Shown: piece after piece, positions 15,338-24,750 of the stretch
How the letters are laid out: each line of letters opens with the position of its first letter
Position numbering within the stretch: the stretch's first letter is position 1
DNA from: Candidatus Dichloromethanomonas elyunquensis
GTDB lineage: Bacteria > Bacillota > Desulfitobacteriia > Desulfitobacteriales > Syntrophobotulaceae
Assembly (NCBI GenBank): GCA_001515265.1
Contig: LNDB01000017.1
Span: forward strand, 1 to 48,309
Length of the DNA: 48,309 nt
Direction of reading: 5' to 3'
Notes under the pieces: generated by a model
What the model was told of the DNA's origin: nothing
Databases searched by the model: none
Seen by the model: the letters and a program-made list of their open reading frames with translations, nothing else
Position numbers and translations under genes: made by a program

Positions 15338-18300
15338 GTGTTGGTTACAAAGCTGCAGCTGATTACGAAACTTGCAGGGCGGACAGCTCTAGATGCCGTA
15401 AAAACCCCGATCAACTGGACGGACTTCCTGCAAACAGCGGCTTGGAACTATAAATACCCATTCCAGGACCAGCTGCTTATTTACGCCCAGCGTCCTGATG
15501 CCACAGCCTGTGCTCCCATAGAAATATGGAACGAAAAATTGGGACGGTGGGTAAACAAGGGCGCCAAGGGCATCGCCCTTATCGACGACAGCGGGGGACG
15601 GTTAAGCCTGCACCATGTGTTTGATGTCTCGGACACCAACAGCCGCTATAACAACCCTGTCGTTCTTTGGGGGATGAAAGACGGATATACGAAGGCCGTA
15701 ACGGAAAGGCTGGAAAATACCTTTGGCGAACTCGAAGAAAAGCAGGAACTGGCGGATGCCTTAATTTCCGCCGCCCGTAATGCAGCAGAAGACAATTTCC
15801 CCGACTATCTCTCCGAACTGCTGGAATGCAGGGAGAACAGTTTTCTGGAGGAACTGGACGATCATAACGTGGAAGTCGTCTTCAAAGACGCGCTGATTAG
15901 CTCCGTAGCCTACATGATCTTAACCCGCTGCGGCTGCGATGCCAGTGGAAATTTGGGTTTGGAGGACTTTCAGAGCGTTTTAAACTTTAATACCCTGGAC
16001 ACCGTTTCCTGCCTGGGAGCCGCAGTCAGAGACATTTCCGAAATGCTGTTGCGAGAAATTGGGGTGACGGTTAAGGAATTGCAAAAAGAAGAAAAAAATC
16101 TGAGCCGTACATTTGTAAAAACTCGGGATGCGGGAGACAATGAGACCATAAAGCACAGTAATGAAAGGGGTGGCGAAGATGAAACTGACTTACACGCCGC
16201 AGGGCGATTACCTGATTCCCGACCTGACGCTGCCGGAGGAAGCGGCGCACATCGGCAAGTATGGGATGCTGCGCAGGACATATCTGAAAAACCACAGGAA
16301 AGGGATGTACGCCAGCCTGACACTGACGGGCAGGCTGAACAACCACCTGGTGGAGACCGACCAGACGGCGAAGGAGCAAATCGAACAGATCACGGCCAAG
16401 CTTTTGCAGAGCAGCCCACTGCCGGACAAAGCAGCCGACCCGCTGGGATGGACGGGACACCTGAACAACCTGAAACACCAAGCGGAGGAAACAGTGCTGG
16501 CGGAGATCGTTTACAGCTAAGCATTTTCCCGACGATTGAACAGCAAATTGAAGCCATAGAACAGGCGGAGGACGAAAAAACCTCCGCTTTTTCTGTTTCC
16601 CAGGAAGAAATAGACTATGCCCTTTGCCGGGGCACCGGTTTCCAAAACGGCAAATTCCGTGTTTACCTGCACTACCAGGAACAGCATACCCAGAAGGAAA
16701 CCATTGCCTTTCTAAAACAGGAGTATGGAATCGGCGGCGGGACTTATTACTTTTTGAATGGTACCCAAGGGAATGAGTGGCATGACAGTAAAGGGATCTC
16801 TTTAAGCAAAAATGGCAGCTTCATAACAAATCCGGAATTAAGACTGTCCTGGAACCAGGTTGCCAAACGGCTTGACGAACTTATTGCCGCCGATCGCTAT
16901 TTGAACGGCAAAGAAAAAGAGCACTTGGAAAAAGAATACCTCCCAATTTATGAGCAGCTGATGGAGGAACGACGCATTGAACTTGCCGAGCAGGGTTACG
17001 CCCAGGAAATCCTGAACCGGGAACCGGCTCCTTTACAAGAAAAGAAGCTCCTATCAAGTGAGAATACCCGCTATGCTTTTTCTCCCGGCGACACGGTGTA
17101 TCTTGGTGCAGACGAATACGAGATCTTTTCCGTTGATGACGGCAAGGTGCTGCTGCAAGACATTAACTTTCCGCTGTTCAGCAAGGAGCTGGCGCAGGAC
17201 GACTTGGAACGGATGCTGCGGGAAAATCCGCTCAATGACCATCTTCTTATTATCGGGGAAGAACCGGAACAAATAACCCGAGAGCAGACCTCCCAAGAAA
17301 AAACGGAAACGCCTTCTCCGCGCGCTTTGTATCAAGCATACCTACCCGTTATTGTTGATCAAATACGAACCAGTGAGATCTATCCTTACCTGCGGGACCG
17401 GAATACCGATCCCGACAGCGCCGAGCGGGAGCTGGGAGAAACCATTGAACGCCTTGTACTTTTAATGAGGGAAGAGCATCCCGCTTTTTACGAAGCCTAT
17501 ATAACTTTGCCAATGTTCAAAGAATGGCTTACAGAGGATGTATTTCAGAGAACCTATGAAGATTATCTGACGGAAGAAAGGGACAGTGTTACCCTTCATT
17601 CTGATGACAATAACGCACCCGTTTGGGTACGAGCAACCGGAGACATTACCATCACTCGCGAAGGCAGTATTGTCACCATTGATAGCGACGGCAAGAGTGA
17701 AAAAAACTATGTAGAATTTGACTTGGAGCTGCCGGGCGAACAGGAAGAAAAACGGGCCGAAAAAGAAATGGCTGTGGGCATGGAGCTTGTTATTGAGGAC
17801 AGGCGCTTTCAAATAGATTCAATCAACAGGGAAACTGGAACCGTCAGCCTGCAGGACATCACTTTCCGGCAAAGTGCGGGTTTTCCCATTTTCCGCAGGG
17901 AAAGCGTTGCTTTTGTGCGTGGCATTTTGGAGCAGGCTGAAAAACCCTTAGAGCAGCAAACACAGGATACAGAAAAATCCAAAGTCATTAATAATATCCA
18001 GCCGGAAACATCAAAACAGCCCCGCAAAAATTTCCGTATCACTGATGATAATTTAGGCGCAGGCGGACAAAAGGCAAAATATAGCTGGAACGCAGCTGCA
18101 ATTAGGCTTTTGAACCGGTTGGAAGAACAAAACCGCCTGGCCGCGCCGGAAGAGCAGGAGACTCTTTCAAAGTACGTCGGCTGGGGCAGTCTGCCGCAGG
18201 TATTTGATGATAAGAACAGCCAATGGGCTAAGGAATACGCGGAATTGAAGGAACTGCTCACCGAGGATGAATATTCGTCCGCAAGGGCATCCACCCTTAA

Positions 18301-21300
18301 TGCCCACTATACGTCTCCGACAGTCATCAAGGCTATCTATACCTGTTTGGAGAATATGGGCTTTAAGACTGGCAACATTTTGGAACCCGCCTGCGGCATC
18401 GGTAACTTTTTCGGGCTTATCCTCGACAGTATGAATAATTCCAAGCTGTATGGCGTGGAACTGGACGGCATCACGGGCCGGATTGCCAAGCAGCTGTATC
18501 AAAACGTAAGCATCGCTGTACAAGGCTTTGAGGAAACTAATCTGCCCGACAGCTTTTTCGACCTGGCCGTCGGCAATGTGCCTTTTGGTTCTTATAGTGT
18601 GGCGGACAAAAAGTACGACAAGCACAAGTTTTATATCCACGACTATTTTTTTGCCAAAACACTGGACAAAGTGCGGCCCGGCGGCATTATTGCCTTTATA
18701 ACATCCAAGGGCACAATGGACAAGCAGAGCCCCGAAGTCCGTAAGTACATCGCTCAGCGTGCCGAGCTTTTGGGAGCCGTCCGGCTGCCCAATAATGCCT
18801 TTCTGGCCAACGCCGGTACGGAAGTTACCGCCGACATCCTGTTCCTGCAAAAGCGCGACAGGGTAATCGACATTGAGCCTGACTGGGTGCATCTTTCCAT
18901 GACTGAGGACGGTATTCCCATAAACCGCTACTTTGCCGACAATCCCGACATGGTGCTGGGCACGATGGCCTACGACGAGCGGATGTACGGCAATAAAAGC
19001 GAAACGACCTGCCTTCCTTATGAGAACGCCGGTCTTGCGGTGATTCTGCGTGAGGCATTGGAAAATATCCACGCCGAAATTACGGAATATGAGCTGGATG
19101 AATTGTCCAACGACGAAGAAGCCTCCATACCGGCAGATCCCAATGTCCGCAATTTCAGTTACACAGTTGTGGACGGGGAAATCTACTACCGGGAAAACAG
19201 CCGCATGAACCGTGTGGAAACCTCCGTCACGGCGGAGGGACGCATTAAAGGCATGATCGCAATCAGGGACAGTGTGCGGGATTTAATCGAATTCCAGACC
19301 GGGGATTACAGCGATGAAATTATCCGGGAACAGCAGAGCAAGTTAAATAATTTATATGATGATTTTACCGTCAAGTACGGGCTTTTAAGCAGCCGGGGTA
19401 ACAGTATGGCCTTTTCCGACGACAGTTCCTACTGCCTGCTCTGCTCCTTGGAAATTCTTGATGAGAACGGCGAACTGGAGCGCAAAGCGGATATGTTCAG
19501 CAAGCGCACCATTAAGCAGCGTACAGTCATTTCTCATGTTGATACCGCCGCCGAAGCCCTGGCTATCTCCATAGCGGAAAAAGCCCGTGTGGACATGGAG
19601 TTTATGCAGAGACTAACCGGGCTTTCGGAAGAACGGCTTGCCGAGGATCTACAAGGCGTAATCTTCCGAGACTTTGGCAAAGTAATACCGGAGAACATCC
19701 CCCGCGCCTTATTTCAGGTGGATTCTTTTCCCTATGTTACAGCGGACGAATACCTGTCCGGCAATGTACGCGAAAAGCTCAAACAGGTGCAGGCGCTTGT
19801 CAAAATCCTGCCGCCCGAACAGGGGGAAAAATTAACTGCCAACATTACTGCGCTGGAAGCCGTGCAGCCCAAAGACCTGGACGCCTCTGAAATCGACGTG
19901 CGTCTCGGCGCGACCTGGCTGCCGCCCGAGGTGGTCAAGGACTTTATCTTTGAACTTCTGGAAACTCCCTATATGTACAGGCGGTATATCGACGTTTTCT
20001 ATTCTTTCTATACTGCCAACTGGAACGTCAAAGGTAAAAGCGATGACCGCAGTGACAACATTAAGGCCAACGTAACCTACGGAACAAAGTGTATTAATGC
20101 CTATAAGATTATTGAGGAAAGCCTGAATTTGCGTGATGTGCGCATCTTTGACAATGTTTATGAGGACGGCGTCGAGAAACGGGTACTGAACAAAAAGGAA
20201 ACCGCCATTGCCCAGCAGAAGCAGGAGGCTATCAAGGAAGCGTTCCAAAACTGGATATGGAAAGACCCCCAGCGTCGCGAATTATTGACCAGGATTTATA
20301 ACGACCGTTTTAACTCTATACGTCCCCGCGAATATGACGGCAGCCATATCCGTTTTACCGGCATGAATCCGGAAATCAGCCTGCGCAAGCATCAGGTGGA
20401 CGCAGTAGCGCACATTCTCTATGGCGGCAATACTCTGCTGGCTCACTGCGTGGGGGCGGGCAAAACTTATGAGATGACAGCGTCGGCCATGGAAAGCAAG
20501 CATCTTGGACTCTGCAATAAAAGCCTGTTTGTCGTACCCAACCACCTGACAGAGCAGTGGGCCGGAGAGTTTTTACAGCTCTACCCATCGGCTAATATTC
20601 TGGTTGCCACGAAAAAGGACTTTGAAACCCAGAACCGCAAAAAATTCTGCGCGAGAATAGCCACAGGCGACTATGACGCGGTGATTATCGGGCACAGCCA
20701 GTTTGAGAAAATCCCGATCTCCCAGGAACGACAAAAGCGGCAGCTCGAGGAACAGATCATGGAGATTACCAGCGGTATCCAGGAGCTTAAGGAGGAAAGG
20801 GGAGAGCGCTACGCCATCAAGCAGCTGGAAAAGACCAGAAAGACCCTGAAGCTGAAGCTGGATAAGCTCAACGATACCAGCCGTAAGGATGACGTTGTAA
20901 CCTTTGAGGAATTGGGAGTTGACCGTCTGTTTGTTGACGAGGCGGATTTTTACAAGAATCTGTTTCTATACACCAAAATGAGAAGCGTTGCGGGACTGTC
21001 CCAGACCGAGGCGCAGAAGTCTTCCGACCTGTTAGCCAAGTGCCGTTACCTGGACGAGCTTACCGAGGGGCGCGGTATCATCTTTGCCACAGGGACACCG
21101 ATCAGCAACTCCATTACCGAGATGTACACCATGCAACGCTACCTGCAATATGAAGTCCTGCGCCAAAAAGGGCTCCAGCATTTCGACTGCTGGGCAAGCA
21201 CATTCGGGGAAACTGTAACCGCCATCGAGCTTGCGCCGGAAGGTACGGGCTACCGGGCCAAAACAAGGTTCGCGCGGTTCTACAACCTGCCGGAACTGAT

Positions 21301-22873
21301 GAATATGTTCAAGGAAGTCGCGGATATCAAGACGGCGGACATGCTCAACCTGCCTGTGCCGAAAGCCAACTACAGCAATGTGGCGGTGAAACCGAGTGAA
21401 TTCCAGCAGGACATGGTAGCCGAGCTGGCCGAGCGCGCTGAAAGAGTGCGCAATCGGATGGTGGAGCCGAATGAGGATAATATGTTGAAAATAACCAACG
21501 ACGGACGCAAGCTGGCCCTCGACCAGCGGCTGGCAAACCCTGTTCTGCCCGACCATGAGGACAGCAAGGTAAACGCCTGTGTGGAAAATGTATTCCGCTT
21601 CTGGCAGGAAAACCACGATAAGCAGCTGACCCAGCTTGTGTTCTGCGACCTGTCCACACCAAAGGGTGACGGCAATTTTAACGTGTACGAAGACGTACGG
21701 CAGAAACTTGCCGTACGCGGTGTCCCCGGCGAGGATGTAGCTTTTATTCACGATGCCAATACGGAAACCAAGAAAAAAGAGCTATTTACCAAGGTGCGCA
21801 AGGGACAGGTGAGGATATTGCTGGGCTCCACTTTTAAAATGGGTGCCGGGACCAATGTGCAGGACAAGCTGATTGCGCTCCACGACCTGGATTGCCCGTG
21901 GCGGCCGCGGGATTTGGAGCAGCGCTCCGGACGCATTGTGCGGCAGGGCAATAAAAACGATGAGGTGCATATCTTCCGATATGTTACCGAGAACACTTTT
22001 GACGCCTATCTCTATCAGATATTAGAGAACAAGCAGCGTTTTATCAGCCAGATCATGACCAGTAAATCTCCAGTACGAAGCGCCGAAGACATTGACGAGA
22101 CGGCGCTTTCCTATGCTGAGGTCAAGGCGCTGGCGACGGGCAATCCCTATATAAAGGAAAAGATGGACCTGGATATCCAGGTTTCTAAACTGAAACTCTT
22201 AAAGGCCAACCATCTAAGCCAGCGTTATGCTTTGGAAGATCGGCTGCTAAAACAATATCCGCAGCAGATTAAATTCACCGAGGAACGAATTGCCGGATAT
22301 GAAAAGGACATTGTTCTGTATAAGCAGCATAGAATTCACGTTTCTGACGGAAGTGACGCGGATGAGGTAAAATTTGCAGGCATGACTATCAAAGATATTC
22401 GCTATACCGAAAAGGCCGAGGCGGGGGCAGCCATACTCGAAGCCTGCAAACTGATGGCCTCGCCGGAGCCGCAGGAAATGGGCGGCTACATGGGCTTTCC
22501 AATGCTCTTTTCCTTTGACGGCTTCAGCAAGCAGTACCAGATCACCCTTCGGGGAGCGCTGAGCCATCACGTAACGCTGGGAGCGGACATCCACGGCAAT
22601 ATTACCAGGCTTAACAACGCGCTGGCCGAAATGCCGAAGAAGCAAGAATACTGCCGGGAACAATTAAAAACACTCCGCCAACAGGTGGAAACAGCTAAAG
22701 AGCAGATTGAGACCCCTTTTGAAAAAGAACAGGAGCTGCAAACTAAATCTGCCCGACTGGCGGAGCTGAATATCCTGCTTAACATGGATAAACGGGAAAA
22801 CGAAATGCTGGACGACGAGCCGGATGAAGAGATTGAAGTTCAGGAAAAGAAAGCCGTGGGCTACGAAAGGTGA
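15338..22873 (+). CDS. Giant N6-methylase-like / SNF2-like helicase protein of the ICE
   Basis: 2,511 aa. An ArdC-like N-terminal domain comes first (about 27-80; WTDFLQTAAWNYKYPFQDQL). A low-complexity, Gly/Pro/Asp-rich linker lies at about 275-390. An N6-adenine methylase fold has motif I EPACGIGNF (about 1014) but motif IV reads GNVPFG rather than NPPF/Y. An SF2/SNF2 helicase follows with GAGKT (about 1706), DEAD in VDEADF (about 1866) and QRSGRIVRQGN (about 2194). A coiled-coil tail ends in acidic residues. Proteins of this kind are conserved in Tn1549/CTn ICEs and are thought to process or protect transferred DNA; activity here is unproven. GTG start with AAGGAGG five bases upstream. Another gene (16179-16520) is nested inside the linker. 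Confidence 0.88.
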   Translation: MLVTKLQLITKLAGRTALDAVKTPINWTDFLQTAAWNYKYPFQDQLLIYAQRPDATACAPIEIWNEKLGRWVNKGAKGIALIDDSGGRLSLHHVFDVSDTNSRYNNPVVLWGMKDGYTKAVTERLENTFGELEEKQELADALISAARNAAEDNFPDYLSELLECRENSFLEELDDHNVEVVFKDALISSVAYMILTRCGCDASGNLGLEDFQSVLNFNTLDTVSCLGAAVRDISEMLLREIGVTVKELQKEEKNLSRTFVKTRDAGDNETIKHSNERGGEDETDLHAAGRLPDSRPDAAGGSGAHRQVWDAAQDISEKPQERDVRQPDTDGQAEQPPGGDRPDGEGANRTDHGQAFAEQPTAGQSSRPAGMDGTPEQPETPSGGNSAGGDRLQLSIFPTIEQQIEAIEQAEDEKTSAFSVSQEEIDYALCRGTGFQNGKFRVYLHYQEQHTQKETIAFLKQEYGIGGGTYYFLNGTQGNEWHDSKGISLSKNGSFITNPELRLSWNQVAKRLDELIAADRYLNGKEKEHLEKEYLPIYEQLMEERRIELAEQGYAQEILNREPAPLQEKKLLSSENTRYAFSPGDTVYLGADEYEIFSVDDGKVLLQDINFPLFSKELAQDDLERMLRENPLNDHLLIIGEEPEQITREQTSQEKTETPSPRALYQAYLPVIVDQIRTSEIYPYLRDRNTDPDSAERELGETIERLVLLMREEHPAFYEAYITLPMFKEWLTEDVFQRTYEDYLTEERDSVTLHSDDNNAPVWVRATGDITITREGSIVTIDSDGKSEKNYVEFDLELPGEQEEKRAEKEMAVGMELVIEDRRFQIDSINRETGTVSLQDITFRQSAGFPIFRRESVAFVRGILEQAEKPLEQQTQDTEKSKVINNIQPETSKQPRKNFRITDDNLGAGGQKAKYSWNAAAIRLLNRLEEQNRLAAPEEQETLSKYVGWGSLPQVFDDKNSQWAKEYAELKELLTEDEYSSARASTLNAHYTSPTVIKAIYTCLENMGFKTGNILEPACGIGNFFGLILDSMNNSKLYGVELDGITGRIAKQLYQNVSIAVQGFEETNLPDSFFDLAVGNVPFGSYSVADKKYDKHKFYIHDYFFAKTLDKVRPGGIIAFITSKGTMDKQSPEVRKYIAQRAELLGAVRLPNNAFLANAGTEVTADILFLQKRDRVIDIEPDWVHLSMTEDGIPINRYFADNPDMVLGTMAYDERMYGNKSETTCLPYENAGLAVILREALENIHAEITEYELDELSNDEEASIPADPNVRNFSYTVVDGEIYYRENSRMNRVETSVTAEGRIKGMIAIRDSVRDLIEFQTGDYSDEIIREQQSKLNNLYDDFTVKYGLLSSRGNSMAFSDDSSYCLLCSLEILDENGELERKADMFSKRTIKQRTVISHVDTAAEALAISIAEKARVDMEFMQRLTGLSEERLAEDLQGVIFRDFGKVIPENIPRALFQVDSFPYVTADEYLSGNVREKLKQVQALVKILPPEQGEKLTANITALEAVQPKDLDASEIDVRLGATWLPPEVVKDFIFELLETPYMYRRYIDVFYSFYTANWNVKGKSDDRSDNIKANVTYGTKCINAYKIIEESLNLRDVRIFDNVYEDGVEKRVLNKKETAIAQQKQEAIKEAFQNWIWKDPQRRELLTRIYNDRFNSIRPREYDGSHIRFTGMNPEISLRKHQVDAVAHILYGGNTLLAHCVGAGKTYEMTASAMESKHLGLCNKSLFVVPNHLTEQWAGEFLQLYPSANILVATKKDFETQNRKKFCARIATGDYDAVIIGHSQFEKIPISQERQKRQLEEQIMEITSGIQELKEERGERYAIKQLEKTRKTLKLKLDKLNDTSRKDDVVTFEELGVDRLFVDEADFYKNLFLYTKMRSVAGLSQTEAQKSSDLLAKCRYLDELTEGRGIIFATGTPISNSITEMYTMQRYLQYEVLRQKGLQHFDCWASTFGETVTAIELAPEGTGYRAKTRFARFYNLPELMNMFKEVADIKTADMLNLPVPKANYSNVAVKPSEFQQDMVAELAERAERVRNRMVEPNEDNMLKITNDGRKLALDQRLANPVLPDHEDSKVNACVENVFRFWQENHDKQLTQLVFCDLSTPKGDGNFNVYEDVRQKLAVRGVPGEDVAFIHDANTETKKKELFTKVRKGQVRILLGSTFKMGAGTNVQDKLIALHDLDCPWRPRDLEQRSGRIVRQGNKNDEVHIFRYVTENTFDAYLYQILENKQRFISQIMTSKSPVRSAEDIDETALSYAEVKALATGNPYIKEKMDLDIQVSKLKLLKANHLSQRYALEDRLLKQYPQQIKFTEERIAGYEKDIVLYKQHRIHVSDGSDADEVKFAGMTIKDIRYTEKAEAGAAILEACKLMASPEPQEMGGYMGFPMLFSFDGFSKQYQITLRGALSHHVTLGADIHGNITRLNNALAEMPKKQEYCREQLKTLRQQVETAKEQIETPFEKEQELQTKSARLAELNILLNMDKRENEMLDDEPDEEIEVQEKKAVGYER
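16179..16520 (+). CDS. tnpV: TnpV-family protein nested in the giant gene, +1 frame
   Basis: 113 aa, matching the TnpV (transposon-encoded protein) family as I recall it: MKLTYTPQGDYLIPDLTLPEE, then IGKYGMLRRTYLKNHRKGMY, RLNNHLVETDQTAKEQIEQI and LGWTGHLNNLKHQAEETVL. It lies wholly inside the 15338-22873 gene, one base out of frame. The host frame over the same bases is the low-complexity linker. AAAGGGGTGG precedes the ATG by about six bases. The protein-like composition in this frame and the degenerate composition in the host frame argue that the TnpV frame is the constrained one. Its function is not established; families of this name accompany transposons. Confidence 0.7.
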   Translation: MKLTYTPQGDYLIPDLTLPEEAAHIGKYGMLRRTYLKNHRKGMYASLTLTGRLNNHLVETDQTAKEQIEQITAKLLQSSPLPDKAADPLGWTGHLNNLKHQAEETVLAEIVYS

Positions 22874-22882
22874 GGGAGTAAC

Positions 22883-23836
22883 ATGCCTTATGTAACACCG
22901 GAGGAGATTGAGCAGGCTAAGCAAATGGACTTGCTGACCTATCTGCAATATTACGAGCCGCAGGAGCTGGTGCATTTTTCCGGCAATGTTTACACTACCC
23001 GGAGCCATGACAGCCTGAAGATCAGTAACGGCAAATGGTGTTGGTGGTCCCGCGGCATCGGCGGGCGTTCCGCTCTGGATTACCTGGTTAAGGTACGGGG
23101 ACTGTCCTTGCCCGAGGCGGTGATCCAGATCGATGGACAGGCTGCGATTGCGCCTCCTCCCCCCAAAAATAAGGAATTAACAGAGCCAAAGAAACTGCTT
23201 CTGCCGGAGAAAAACGATAACAATGACAGGGTGATAGCCTACCTGGCAGGGCGCGGCATCAATAGGGAAATAATAGACTACTGCATCCAAACAAATCGCT
23301 TGTATGAAAGCCGCAATTACCATAACGCTGTCTTTATCGGCTTTGACCGGCAAGATGTTCCCAAGTACGCATCACTTCGGGGAACATCGCGGAGAAGGTT
23401 TATGGGCGAGGCGAATGGGAGCAACAAGCACTATTCCTTTTCCATTCCGGCAAGAAGCAGAAGCAGAAGCAGCAAGCTTCACCTGTTTGAGAGTGCCATC
23501 GATTTAATGTCTTATTGCACTTTGGAGATAATTGCCGGCAGGGATTGGCGTCAAGATTCTGGCCTGTCCCTTGCCGGAATTTACAAACCAAAAGAAGATA
23601 TCGCGGAAAGCACTCCTCCTGCTGCCTTAATGCAATACTTAAAAGATTTCCCTAAGATCAGTGAAATTGCTTTGCACCTGGACAATGATACAGCCGGACG
23701 GCTGGCTGCAAAAACCATTCAAACAATTCTACCTAATAAATACACTGTTATCGACAAGCCGCCGAAACGGGGGAAGGATTATAACGACTATTTAAAAATC
23801 AACCTAAAGATACGGCAAATGCGTGAACGCGAATAG
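22883..23836 (+). CDS. DUF3991/TOPRIM primase-like protein
   Basis: 317 aa. The N-terminus resembles the zinc-binding domain of DnaG primases without its Cys residues (HDSLKISNGKWCWWS...GGRSALDYLVKVRGLSLPEAV). A TOPRIM domain follows, with the acidic HLFESAIDLMSY (about 202) and LHLDNDTAG (about 263). This DUF3991-TOPRIM pairing is common next to the giant helicase in conjugative elements and is presumed to help DNA replication or priming after transfer. It follows the helicase by nine bases with GGTGAGGGAG before the ATG. An in-frame hexamer repeat (three AGAAGC copies, 23453-23470) inserts an Arg-Ser run just before the TOPRIM part. Confidence 0.82.
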   Translation: MPYVTPEEIEQAKQMDLLTYLQYYEPQELVHFSGNVYTTRSHDSLKISNGKWCWWSRGIGGRSALDYLVKVRGLSLPEAVIQIDGQAAIAPPPPKNKELTEPKKLLLPEKNDNNDRVIAYLAGRGINREIIDYCIQTNRLYESRNYHNAVFIGFDRQDVPKYASLRGTSRRRFMGEANGSNKHYSFSIPARSRSRSSKLHLFESAIDLMSYCTLEIIAGRDWRQDSGLSLAGIYKPKEDIAESTPPAALMQYLKDFPKISEIALHLDNDTAGRLAAKTIQTILPNKYTVIDKPPKRGKDYNDYLKINLKIRQMRERE

Positions 23837-23881
23837 GCTAGGTCATTTGCTGTTGTTACTTTAAAATCTGATGAAATTTCT

Positions 23882-23909
23882 TTGCATATAAAGAATAACG
23901 TGATATATT
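23882..23909 (+). promoter_or_regulatory. Likely promoter of the abiE operon
   Basis: TTGCAT (23882-23887) and TATATT (23904-23909), 16 bases apart, in the AT-rich gap before abiEi. AbiEi-type antitoxins usually repress their own promoter through inverted repeats; no clear pair was found. Confidence 0.4.
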
Positions 23910-23991
23910 TAAAGAAATAATATATTTAATATTTGATTGAGAATCTTTAGAAATAAAGAAAATATCGTCAGATTTAAAGAAGGTGATTGAC

Positions 23992-24750
23992 ATGGTCGGC
24001 TATGCAGAACTTGCAAAAATGAATACTTTTACGATGAATGATGTCTGCGATCTTGTAGGCAACAAAAAAACGGCTTCTTCTCTTGTACAGAGACTTTTGA
24101 AAAACAGGTTTGTGAAAAAAATAAGAAATAATCTATATACTTGCGTTAACGTAGCTTATGGGCAGGTAATAGCTTCCAAGTATCACATCGCTTGTGCAAT
24201 CAATGAGACTTCTTATCTATCACACCATTCTGCTTTCGAATATATGGGGATATCAAATCAGGTTTTTTACGAGATATATGTATCATCTTCGAAGAAGTTT
24301 ACGGATTTCGAATTTGAAGGCATAACTTATAGTTATGTTCCTTCACAATTTGATGCGGGAGTAATCCTTCCCAAAAACACAAAAGGAATCCGGGTTACTT
24401 CACTGGAACGTACTGTGGTGGATAGTATAAAAGATTTTGAAAAAATCGGAGGACTGGAAGAACTCCTGAATTGCATCGCTTTAATACCCTATTTGGATGA
24501 GAACCAATTGATCAATTTCTTGTCTTCTTATGATATGCGGTTTTTATATCAGAAAACAGGTTTTATACTGGAGCATTATCAAGATCAGCTGCATCTTTCC
24601 AGTGAATTTATAGATTACTGCAAAAGCAAAATCGGAAAAAGCACCAGATATTTAACGAAAGATAGCACCAAGTATAATAATCAATGGAAACTGGTTGTTC
24701 CCGACAATATGTTTCAAATAATAGAGCAGGGAGGAATGCCCCTTGTATAA
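23992..24750 (+). CDS. abiEi: AbiEi-family antitoxin/transcriptional regulator
   Basis: 252 aa. Antitoxin of a type IV toxin-antitoxin and abortive-infection system. An N-terminal winged helix (about 5-55; FTMNDVCDLVGNKKTASSLVQRLLKN) is followed by the AbiEi C-terminal domain with YLSHHSAFEYMG, YSYVPSQFDAG and VTSLERTVVDSI, which is the family hallmark. The ATG at 23992 has AAGAAGGTGAT just upstream. Its 3' end overlaps abiEii by eight bases. The gene pair is visibly more A/T-rich than the ICE genes around it, which fits cargo acquired separately. Confidence 0.88.
   Translation: MVGYAELAKMNTFTMNDVCDLVGNKKTASSLVQRLLKNRFVKKIRNNLYTCVNVAYGQVIASKYHIACAINETSYLSHHSAFEYMGISNQVFYEIYVSSSKKFTDFEFEGITYSYVPSQFDAGVILPKNTKGIRVTSLERTVVDSIKDFEKIGGLEELLNCIALIPYLDENQLINFLSSYDMRFLYQKTGFILEHYQDQLHLSSEFIDYCKSKIGKSTRYLTKDSTKYNNQWKLVVPDNMFQIIEQGGMPLV

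Noticed and set aside
15970..16508. Leftward frames opposite the TnpV region
   Set aside because: They mirror the low-complexity and TnpV coding strands, have no ribosome sites and look like frame shadows.
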